Position numbers and translations under genes: made by a program. Positions 36,650-43,293 of a DNA stretch of 64,000 bases are shown here, one piece after another. The notes beneath the pieces are model-generated. The model saw only the letters and a list, made by a program, of their open reading frames with translations, was not told the DNA's origin and searched no databases. The first letter of the stretch is position 1; each line of letters opens with the position of its first letter. The stretch covers positions 1-64,000 of the forward strand of contig CANPVD010000110.1 in NCBI GenBank assembly GCA_947581615.1, given 5' to 3'. Origin of the DNA: Candidatus Humimonas hydrogenitrophica. Its GTDB lineage: Bacteria > Gemmatimonadota > Gemmatimonadetes > Palauibacterales > Palauibacteraceae.

Positions 36650-37619
36650 TCGGGCCGAGCCGCCGGCTCTCCGCCGCGAGCGCCTCGTCGTGGAGGCCTC
36701 ATCGGACGAGCGGCTGGACCGGTGGCTCGCCGACCGGCTCGGCTTGAGCCGGACGCAGGCCGCCACCCTGATCGTCGAGGGGGACGTGCGCGTCGACGGG
36801 GCGCCGGTCGCCAAGAGCCATCGACCGCGGGCGGGCGAGGTGGTCGAGGCGGAGATCTCCGCTCCCGAGCCGATCACCCTCGAGCCCGAGGATCTCCCGG
36901 TCCGCATCGTCCACGAGGACGAGCACCTCGTCGTGGTGGACAAGCCCGCGGGCATGGTGGTCCACCCGGCTCCGGGGCATCCCCGCGGGACGCTGGTGAA
37001 CGCGCTGCTGGCCCGCCTGGGGTCCCTCTCCTCGGTGGGGCTACCTCACCGGCCCGGCATCGTCCACCGGCTCGACAAGGATACGAGCGGCCTCCTGGTC
37101 GTGGCGCGGACCGAGGAGTCGCACCGGGTGCTGGCCCGCGACCTGGCGCGGCGCAGGGTGAAACGCGGCTACCTGGCGGCCGCGTGGGGGCATCTCGACG
37201 CGGAGGAGCGCACCATCGATCTTCCCCTGGGACGCGATCCGCGGGAGCGCAAGCGGCGGGCGGTCGTGGAGGGCGGACGACATGCCCTCACGCACGTGCG
37301 CAGGCTCGAGCGCTGGACCTCGGCCGACCTGGTGGCTGTCAAGCTCGAGACCGGAAGGACCCACCAGATCCGGGTACACTTCAAGGCGGTGGGCCACCCC
37401 ATCGTCGGAGATCCCCTGTACGCGCCCGACTGGGAGCGCGGCTTCGTGGGCGCGGGCGGGCGGTGGGCCGAAGAGCTGGCCGAAAGGGCGGGCCGCATGT
37501 TCCTGCACGCGGCCCGGCTCGCCTTCCGGCATCCGATCAGCGGGGAGGCGCTCTCCTTCACCTCGACCCTGCCGGAGCCTCTCCTGTCGACCTGTCGATG
37601 GGCCCGCGAGACGAGTTGA
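36615..37619 (+). CDS. rluD: RluA/RluD family 23S rRNA pseudouridine synthase
   Basis: This 334-residue protein starts with an S4 RNA-binding domain (DRWLADRLGLSRTQAATLI). The catalytic domain follows, with the aspartate in HRLDKDTSGLLVVAR. Then come the substrate block LETGRTHQIRVHFKAVGHPIVGD and a normal end. It makes pseudouridines in 23S rRNA, most likely the RluD sites, although the exact positions cannot be told. The lspA-rluD pairing is common. It overlaps lspA by 35 bases. Confidence 0.93.
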   Translation: MSPGTEETGRPDRAEPPALRRERLVVEASSDERLDRWLADRLGLSRTQAATLIVEGDVRVDGAPVAKSHRPRAGEVVEAEISAPEPITLEPEDLPVRIVHEDEHLVVVDKPAGMVVHPAPGHPRGTLVNALLARLGSLSSVGLPHRPGIVHRLDKDTSGLLVVARTEESHRVLARDLARRRVKRGYLAAAWGHLDAEERTIDLPLGRDPRERKRRAVVEGGRHALTHVRRLERWTSADLVAVKLETGRTHQIRVHFKAVGHPIVGDPLYAPDWERGFVGAGGRWAEELAERAGRMFLHAARLAFRHPISGEALSFTSTLPEPLLSTCRWARETS

Positions 37620-37629
37620 GCCGGTGCTC

Positions 37630-37776
37630 CTACACTCTTCGGCCGGTCAGGAGTCGGATCACCACCACGATGATGGCCAGCACCAGCAGCAGGTGGATGA
37701 AGCCACCGAAGATATAGCCGCTGATGAGTCCCAGCAGCCACAAGACCAGCAGGATGACGAAGATCGTCCAGAGCAT
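37630..37776 (-). CDS. Small lmo0937-family membrane protein
   Basis: A 48-residue hydrophobic protein begins MLWTIFVILLVLWLLGLIS and has two membrane segments. It ends VVIRLLTGRRV and matches the lmo0937-type family found in many phyla. The function is unknown. GAGAGGAC lies before the ATG at 37776. It is convergent with rluD, 11 bases away, and divergent from the next gene. Confidence 0.85.
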   Translation of the reverse strand: MLWTIFVILLVLWLLGLISGYIFGGFIHLLLVLAIIVVVIRLLTGRRV

Positions 37777-37833
37777 CGGGTCGTCCTCTCGTAGGCGCAG
37801 CCCTTGATCGGGCATCCGGTGTCCTGCTTCCGT

Positions 37834-38832
37834 GTGTGTGGACGATGCCGCGGTGGCCGTCGTCACATTCAGGCCGGGTCCGGGAGCCGGGCCGTGGGCC
37901 TCGTGTTCCTCCTGACGGCGGCGCTCCTCGGCCCACGCCCGTGTGCGGGGCAGGGGACGGGCTCACTGGCCGTGCGCGCCGGGCCGGGCCTGGAGCGTGT
38001 GGCACGCGCGCTGGCCCGCGATTCATCGGTCCTCGCCCCTATGCCGGGGATCGGCGCCCCGCTGGCCGTCCTCACCGACACGGCGACGCTGTGGGTGGTG
38101 CGGGACTTCGGCCGGGTGCCGGGCGCTCCGGGGGCGGAGCCCGACTGGGTCGCGGGGCTGGCGCTCCCGGACCGGCACGTCCTGGCGGTGCGGGCCTCCG
38201 GCGCCGGCGCCGGGCGGCTGAGCTCGCTGCGCAGCACGGCCCGCCACGAGCTGGCCCACCTGGCCCTGGACGCCGTGACCGACGGGCGCGCACCGCGCTG
38301 GCTGCAGGAAGGGTACGCCCAGCTGGCGGCCGGCGACTGGGACTGGGGACAGGCCTGGCGCCTGCGGCTCGCCATTCTGCGCCAGGGGACCGACGCGCTC
38401 TCCGACCTGGACGCACACCTGAGGGGCTCCGAGGACGAGGCGCGGCTGGCGTATCTCCTGTCCTACACGGCCGTCCACCGTCTCGCCGACCTGGGCGGCC
38501 CGGCCGCACTCCAGGCGCTGTTCATCCGTCTCCGGTCGGGTGACTCCATGGACGGGGCGCTGCGCTCCGTGTACGGCGTCACCGAGTCGCAGTTCGTCCG
38601 CCGCTGGGAGGCGGGGGTTCGAGACCGCTACGGCTGGCTCTTCCTGCTCTCCCGCGCCTCCCTGTTCTGGATCGCGATCGCCCTGCTCCTCCTCCTGGTG
38701 GGTTGGCGCAGACGGCGCTACGATCGCCGGCGGATGGAGCGGCTCCGCAGGGAGGAGGCCGCACACGACGAGGCCGAGCGCCGGGACCGGATCGAGGCGG
38801 AGTGGCTGAGCTCGGGACCGGAGACGCGTTGA
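37834..38832 (+). CDS. Peptidase MA-like membrane metallohydrolase
   Basis: This protein has an export signal (VGLVFLLTAALLG). A globular domain follows with a gluzincin-type zinc motif RHELAHLALD and the downstream glutamate region RWLQEGYAQL. Near the C-terminus a second membrane segment (FWIAIALLLLLVGW) precedes a very Arg/Glu-rich cytoplasmic tail. The layout fits the peptidase MA family, whose substrates are unknown. The start is uncertain. GTG 37834 gives a basic n-region. GTG 37894 has the better ribosome-binding site (GGGAG, seven bases upstream) but no basic residues. TTG 37804 is also open. Confidence 0.8.
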   Translation: MCGRCRGGRRHIQAGSGSRAVGLVFLLTAALLGPRPCAGQGTGSLAVRAGPGLERVARALARDSSVLAPMPGIGAPLAVLTDTATLWVVRDFGRVPGAPGAEPDWVAGLALPDRHVLAVRASGAGAGRLSSLRSTARHELAHLALDAVTDGRAPRWLQEGYAQLAAGDWDWGQAWRLRLAILRQGTDALSDLDAHLRGSEDEARLAYLLSYTAVHRLADLGGPAALQALFIRLRSGDSMDGALRSVYGVTESQFVRRWEAGVRDRYGWLFLLSRASLFWIAIALLLLLVGWRRRRYDRRRMERLRREEAAHDEAERRDRIEAEWLSSGPETR

Positions 38833-38866
38833 CGGGAGGGGGCGCGCCGGCCAAGTTGGAGCGATC

Positions 38867-39115
38867 ATGGCCACGGACGAGAGCAAGGGCGGGAACGGCG
38901 AAGGAGGGCGGGCCGGCGGGCGCGGGCCCGCCGGCATGGGGCTCGTGAACGCGCTTCTTTTGGGAGGGGCGGCCGTGGTCATCGTGATCGGCTACGTTCT
39001 CCTGGATCACGGCTCGATCACCGCCGCCCCCATCCTGCTCGCGCTCGGCTACGCGGTCCTCATCCCCGCCGGCCTCCTGGTCGGCTACGGGCGCGCCGGG
39101 GGCGACGACTCCTAG
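38867..39115 (+). CDS. Small hypothetical membrane protein
   Basis: An 82-residue protein has a Gly/Lys/Arg-rich first part and then two membrane segments (LLLGGAAVVIVIGYVLL and LLALGYAVLIPAGLLVGY). It resembles small two-helix membrane proteins of unknown function found in several phyla. GGAG lies before the ATG. It is 34 bases after the peptidase gene and 81 bases before tRNA-Val. Confidence 0.75.
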   Translation: MATDESKGGNGEGGRAGGRGPAGMGLVNALLLGGAAVVIVIGYVLLDHGSITAAPILLALGYAVLIPAGLLVGYGRAGGDDS

Positions 39116-39196
39116 CCCCGGAGCCGCCGGCCGACCGCCCGCCCCGGCTCTCTCGAGTCTGTGCGACGGCCGGGCTTCGCAGGACCTCCCACGCGC

Positions 39197-39271
39197 GGGC
39201 GCTTAGCTCAGTTGGTTCAGAGCGCTGCCCTTACAAGGCAGAGGTCGGAGGTTCGAATCCTCCAGCGCCCA
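39197..39271 (+). tRNA. tRNA-Val (anticodon UAC)
   Basis: The cloverleaf is complete. The acceptor stem pairs GGGCGCT with AGCGCCC, the discriminator is A, and the D arm is GCTC...GAGC. The anticodon stem CTGCC/GGCAG encloses CTTACAA (anticodon TAC). The T arm is GGAGG-TTCGAAT-CCTCC. The 3' CCA is not encoded. No other tRNA is nearby. Confidence 0.97.
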
Positions 39272-39346
39272 TGTGCCCCCGGGTCGGGAGCGGTGACACG
39301 GGGGACCCCGGACTCGTCTCCTGGATGGAGCGGCAGGCGTCCCGGG

Positions 39347-39380
39347 TTGAGCGGAGGGACGCCCGCGCATACTGTATACT
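39347..39380 (+). promoter_or_regulatory. Candidate promoter of the TPR protein gene
   Basis: TTGAGC (39347-39352) is followed after 17 bases by TACTGT (39370-39375). A better -10 hexamer TATACT overlaps it at 39375-39380, but the spacing is then 22 bases. The rest of the 256-base gap after tRNA-Val holds no gene I can support. The leader would be about 145 bases. Confidence 0.4.
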
Positions 39381-39527
39381 CTTCGCCGCGGCCGCGATCG
39401 TACGCACGGGTTCGAGCGGCCCGGGAGAACGAAACTGGATCCGCTGGGTATGGACGTCTGGATGCCGTCCCGCGCCGGTAGCCGTCGGCGCGACCGTGTG
39501 GACTCGACCGCCGAGAGAGTGAGCACG

Positions 39528-41282
39528 ATGGAACTGAAGCACGATCGCACGTTCGTCGCCCTGCTGGCCGCCGTCGTCGGCCTCGTCGGGGCGCGCGCCC
39601 AACTGGTGGCCCAGGACGGCGGAGGGTCGGGGCGGGCGCGCGTCATCGTCGCGCCGCTGCAGACGTCGGGCGGGGTGGACCAGGGCTTCGGCAAGGACGT
39701 CGCCAAGAAGGTGCGCAAGCAGCTCGAGAGTTTCGACCTGCTCGCCCCGGTCAAGGAAGACGACGTCAACAAGGCGCTGGACCGCTTCAAGCTCGATCCG
39801 GAGCAGATGGACCTCGTGTCCTGGCGCCAGCTGGCCACGCGTCTCGATGCCAACCTGATCATCTACGGCACGGCGGTAGGCTCGAGCGGCTCCAAGAGCA
39901 TCAAGCTCGCCGTCGAGTTCGTGGACGCCCAGCGGGGCGAGCAGATGAAGGTCCCGGAGTTCACCATCCAGGGCACGAACTCCGACGAGGCCGCGCAGCA
40001 GATCATCACGGCCCTCGACAAGCAGGTCAAGTTCCTGCGCGCTCTGGCCAACTGCAACGACTACCTGTCGGGTAACCAGTACGCCGACGCCGCCCGCAAC
40101 TGCGACGCGGCGCTCGAGATCAACCCGCAGAGCAGCCGGGCCGGCTACCTGCGGGGCCGGGTGGCCATGAAGCAGGAGAAGTGGCAGGACGCCGAGAAGT
40201 ACCTGCAGCCGGTGGTCAAGGCGGAGCCGTCCAACGAGGACGCGCTGCAGTCACTGGCCTACACGGAGGCGGAGCTCGGGAATCAGCAGCAGGCGCTGAC
40301 GCTGTACCAGCAGTACCTGCAGTTCAATCCCGACAACCAGCAGATCCGGCTGAGCGTGGCCTACAACCTGGCCAGCGCGGGGGCGTACGACCAGGCGGTG
40401 CAGGTGCTGAAGGCGGGCCTCCAGCGCGACTCGACCAGCGCGCCGCTGTGGAAGTACCTGGGCGACGTGTCCCTCAAGAAGGGAACGACCGCCGACAGCT
40501 CGGAGGTGTCGGCCAGCTCGTCGATCTCCGACACGGCCGCCATCCAGACGGCCATCGACGCGTACCATCACTACGTCCAGCTTCAGCCGGACAGCGCCAC
40601 CGCCAGCATCTTCCGCAACATCGTGGCGGCGGACCTGCAGCTGGACCACCTGCAGGAGGCCGACCAGGAGTCGATGGCGGCGATCCACCAGTTCCCGGGC
40701 AAGAACGCCGGGCTGTGGTCGCTGCGGGCGGACGTGCTGGCGCGGCAGGACCACCTCGAGGAGGCGGTCGCCGCCATGGACTCGGCGCTGGCCGCCGATC
40801 CCGGCTACGCCAACGCCTACTTCAAGCGCGGCCTTTACAAGCTCCGCAGCGGGGACAGCGAGGGCGCCATCGCGGACTTCCACACGTCCGTCGACAAGAA
40901 CAACCAGAACCCGAACAACATCGCGAACGCGCTGTACGGGACCGGGTTCCAGGACTACTTCAAGAAGGACCGGTTCGACGAGGCGGCCGGCATGTTCGAG
41001 GCCGCCCTGCGGTTCGCCAGCGATCCGAATCTGACCAACCAGCTGAACTTCTGGACGGGCTACTCCCTGTTCAAGGCGGCGTCCGCCATCGACGACTCCA
41101 ACCAGCAGGAGGCCTGCGAGCCGGCCAGGAAGGCTCTGTCCCGGTTCCAGAAGGTGCCGGCGTTGATCAAGAAGTCCGGCAGCTACCAGCAGAGCAGCCA
41201 GAAGTCGATCCTGGATGGAACGGACACCTACGTGTTCCGCCAGAACCAGATCATCAAGAAGGCGTGCAAGGGCGGCGGATGA
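39528..41282 (+). CDS. Exported tetratricopeptide repeat protein with TolB-like N-terminal domain
   Basis: This 584-residue protein has a signal peptide (FVALLAAVVGLVGARA), then a domain similar in shape to the TolB N-terminus or other sugar- and nucleotide-like sensors (RVIVAPLQTSGG, LDANLIIYGTAVG). From residue 175 onward are about nine TPR units, with ACDAALEINPQSSRAGYLRG and LYQQYLQFNPDNQQIRLSVAY as examples. It is rich in Gln, Asn, Ser and Tyr and poorer in Arg than its neighbours. TPR proteins hold other proteins together, often at the envelope. Partner and function are unknown. The ATG at 39528 was chosen because the signal peptide begins there. Confidence 0.82.
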   Translation: MELKHDRTFVALLAAVVGLVGARAQLVAQDGGGSGRARVIVAPLQTSGGVDQGFGKDVAKKVRKQLESFDLLAPVKEDDVNKALDRFKLDPEQMDLVSWRQLATRLDANLIIYGTAVGSSGSKSIKLAVEFVDAQRGEQMKVPEFTIQGTNSDEAAQQIITALDKQVKFLRALANCNDYLSGNQYADAARNCDAALEINPQSSRAGYLRGRVAMKQEKWQDAEKYLQPVVKAEPSNEDALQSLAYTEAELGNQQQALTLYQQYLQFNPDNQQIRLSVAYNLASAGAYDQAVQVLKAGLQRDSTSAPLWKYLGDVSLKKGTTADSSEVSASSSISDTAAIQTAIDAYHHYVQLQPDSATASIFRNIVAADLQLDHLQEADQESMAAIHQFPGKNAGLWSLRADVLARQDHLEEAVAAMDSALAADPGYANAYFKRGLYKLRSGDSEGAIADFHTSVDKNNQNPNNIANALYGTGFQDYFKKDRFDEAAGMFEAALRFASDPNLTNQLNFWTGYSLFKAASAIDDSNQQEACEPARKALSRFQKVPALIKKSGSYQQSSQKSILDGTDTYVFRQNQIIKKACKGGG

Positions 41283-41363
41283 TCTCTCCGCCCTGAGGGC
41301 GCGGCCCCCCTGGGGGTCGCGCGCCCGGCTCCCACGGGACGCCGGGTCGACCGACACCAACGG

Positions 41364-41400
41364 CGGCCCGGCCGGGAAGCGATTCCCGGCCGGGCCGTTT
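41364..41400 (+). terminator. Strong hairpin terminator before the dcw promoter
   Basis: A perfect 15-base-pair stem (41364-41378 with 41383-41397) with a GCGA loop, a GNRA type, is followed by TTT. It lies after the TPR gene and before the mraZ promoter, so it separates the two units. Confidence 0.8.
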
Positions 41401-41431
41401 CGCATCTCCCGGAAGGCTGTCGAGGAAGGGG

Positions 41432-41461
41432 TTGACGGGAGCGGAGGGCTACCCGTAGAAT
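41432..41461 (+). promoter_or_regulatory. mraZ (dcw cluster) promoter
   Basis: TTGACG (41432-41437) and TAGAAT (41456-41461) are 18 bases apart. Transcription should start near 41468, about 60 bases before mraZ. The operator repeats begin at the last base of the second hexamer. Confidence 0.75.
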
Positions 41462-41500
41462 GGGGCGGTGTGGGGGAAAGTGGGGTGAAGTGGGGAATCA
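41461..41500 (+). promoter_or_regulatory. Four-repeat MraZ operator
   Basis: TGGGG begins at 41461, 41471, 41481 and 41491, so there are four copies on one helical face in exact 10-base steps. MraZ proteins bind TGGGN repeats of this phasing and repress their own operon. The repeats cover the predicted start site. Confidence 0.75.
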
Positions 41501-41527
41501 TTCACATGGCCGTCGGCAGGGTGAGCG

Positions 41528-41959
41528 TTGGACGGGTTTCTCGGCAGCTACCGTCATTCGCTGGACGCGAAGGGGCGCGTCAGCCTCCCGGCGCCGTTCC
41601 GCCACGGGTCGGACTCGGAGTCGTTCGTCCTCATCCGGGCCCACGATGATGCCCTCACGCTGTATCCCGACGACGCCTGGCGTGAGGTCGCGAACCGACT
41701 GCGGGAGATGCGGGAGCGCAGGCCCGACGTGCGGCACCTGCTCCTGCGCCTGACCGGGAACGCACACCGCATCGTCCCGGACGGCCAGGGCCGGATCCTC
41801 ATCCCCGAGCGGCTTCGCGAGGAGGCGCACCTGGACGACGAGGTCCTGATCGTCGGTGCGCTCGACAAGATCGAGATCTGGAACCCGGAGTGGTTCGAGC
41901 AGCGGACGGCCGTCGGACCGGAAGAGTTCGACGAGCTCGCCGCCTCGATCTTCGCCTGA
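41528..41959 (+). CDS. mraZ: Transcriptional regulator MraZ
   Basis: The 143-residue protein has the duplicated AbrB-like fold of MraZ. The signature is seen twice: DAKGRVSLPAPFR and DGQGRILIPERLR. It represses the division and cell wall cluster in known cases. Translation begins at TTG 41528 after a purine-rich AGGGTGAG. It is the first gene of the cluster and lies just after its own operator repeats. rsmH starts six bases downstream. Confidence 0.95.
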   Translation: MDGFLGSYRHSLDAKGRVSLPAPFRHGSDSESFVLIRAHDDALTLYPDDAWREVANRLREMRERRPDVRHLLLRLTGNAHRIVPDGQGRILIPERLREEAHLDDEVLIVGALDKIEIWNPEWFEQRTAVGPEEFDELAASIFA

Positions 41960-41965
41960 GCCCCG

Positions 41966-42940
41966 ATGAAGGGGCGCGGCGTGCGGGACCTCGGACCGGC
42001 GCCGACCGGCTTCGAGCACGAGCCGGTGATGATCGACGAGGTCCTGGCGTCGCTGGAGCCCGAACGGGGCGGCGGGTACCTGGACGGCACCGTGGGCGGC
42101 GGAGGCCACGCGGCGGCCCTCCTGGAGCGGGGACCCTCGGCGAGGCTGTGGGGCGTAGATCGCGACACGGAGGCGGTCGCGGCGGCGCGGGAGCGGCTGG
42201 CCCGGTTCGGTGATCGGGCCCAGGTGCGGCGGGCGGACTTTCGCGACCTGCCCGAGGCGCTCGGCGACGAGGCGAACGAGTTACACGATCTGACGGGGGT
42301 ACTGCTCGATCTGGGCGTCTCCTCTCATCAGATCGACACGACGGCGCGCGGGTTCTCCTTCCGTCCGGCCACACCGTTAGACATGCGGATGGGCGGGACA
42401 ACGGGCGGGAGGAGGCCCGCAGCCGACCTTCTCAACGAAGCGACCGAACAGGAGCTGGGGGAGATCTTCCGGACCTACGGCGAAGTGCGACGCTGGAGGC
42501 GGCTGGCGCGAGAAGTGGCGCGCCGGAGGAGGGAGCGTCCGTTCCGCACCAGCGACGACCTGGTCGACGCGAGCCGCAGAGCGCTGGGGGCCAGCGTCGC
42601 CCCCGGCACCCTAGCCCAGGTCTTCCAGGCCGTCCGCATCGCGGTCAACGAGGAGCTCGAGGCGCTGGAGCGGGCCCTGCCGCGGCTCAGGGACATGCTG
42701 GCATCGGGCGGCCGCTACGTCGTCATCGCCTACCACTCGCTGGAGGACCGACGCGTGAAGCATGCCTTCCGGGAGTGGAGCCGTGAGTGCGTTTGCCCAC
42801 CGGAGCTCCCGGTGTGCCGGTGTCGCGGAAAGGCCCTCGGGCACGAGATCACCCGACGGCCGCTAAGGCCGTCGGAGGACGAGGTGCGACGGAACCCGCG
42901 GTCCCGCAGCGCGCGACTGCGCGCCTGGGAGAAGGCATGA
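41966..42940 (+). CDS. rsmH: 16S rRNA (cytosine-1402-N4) methyltransferase
   Basis: The 324-residue enzyme is RsmH (MraW). The SAM site is YLDGTVGGGGHAAALLERG. DLGVSSHQIDTTARGFSFR, then ARVVARRRRERPFRTSDDL-like and VFQAVRIAVNEELEALERAL follow. The C-terminus is VIAYHSLEDRRVKHAFREW. The methyl group helps the ribosomal P site. The second-gene position after mraZ is standard. ftsL overlaps its stop by four bases. Confidence 0.96.
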   Translation: MKGRGVRDLGPAPTGFEHEPVMIDEVLASLEPERGGGYLDGTVGGGGHAAALLERGPSARLWGVDRDTEAVAAARERLARFGDRAQVRRADFRDLPEALGDEANELHDLTGVLLDLGVSSHQIDTTARGFSFRPATPLDMRMGGTTGGRRPAADLLNEATEQELGEIFRTYGEVRRWRRLAREVARRRRERPFRTSDDLVDASRRALGASVAPGTLAQVFQAVRIAVNEELEALERALPRLRDMLASGGRYVVIAYHSLEDRRVKHAFREWSRECVCPPELPVCRCRGKALGHEITRRPLRPSEDEVRRNPRSRSARLRAWEKA

Positions 42941-43293
42941 GTCGCCGCAGGCGGCCGGCGCCCCGGCGCCTGGGCTTCCGCGTGGGTCTGGCGATGGGCC
43001 TGGTGGTGCTGGCCGGCGGCATGTTGCTGTCGGTCGAACGGGGCTCGAGGGCGCGGAGGGTGTCCGATCGACTCTCGGCCCTGGACCGGCAGACCGTCGA
43101 AGCCAGGGCCCGTCTCGGTGACGCCATGCGCCGCCTCGACTCCCTCTCCTCCCGGGAGAGGATCGTGGTGGCCGCGGCGCGTCTGGGCCTGCACCCCGCG
43201 AACGATGCGGACATCACCTTCCTGCGCGCGGACTCGCTCGCGCCCGACGACGCGGCTCCGAGCTCCTCCACCGCCGGTCGGAGGCGACCGTGA
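42937..43293 (+). CDS. ftsL: FtsL-like cell division protein
   Basis: This 118-residue protein sits in the usual ftsL position. It has a basic cytoplasmic end (MSRRRRPAPRR), one membrane segment (GLAMGLVVLAGGMLLSV) and a leucine-rich periplasmic coiled coil (RVSDRLSALDRQTVEARARLGDAMRRL). FtsL sequences vary greatly, so the call relies on topology and place. It overlaps rsmH and ftsI by four bases each. FtsL joins FtsB and FtsQ in activating septal synthesis. Confidence 0.8.
   Translation: MSRRRRPAPRRLGFRVGLAMGLVVLAGGMLLSVERGSRARRVSDRLSALDRQTVEARARLGDAMRRLDSLSSRERIVVAAARLGLHPANDADITFLRADSLAPDDAAPSSSTAGRRRP

Noticed and set aside
39271-39280. A possible encoded CCA end or attachment site at tRNA-Val
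   Set aside because: The bases after the discriminator are TGTG, and no integrase or repeated tRNA end is seen.
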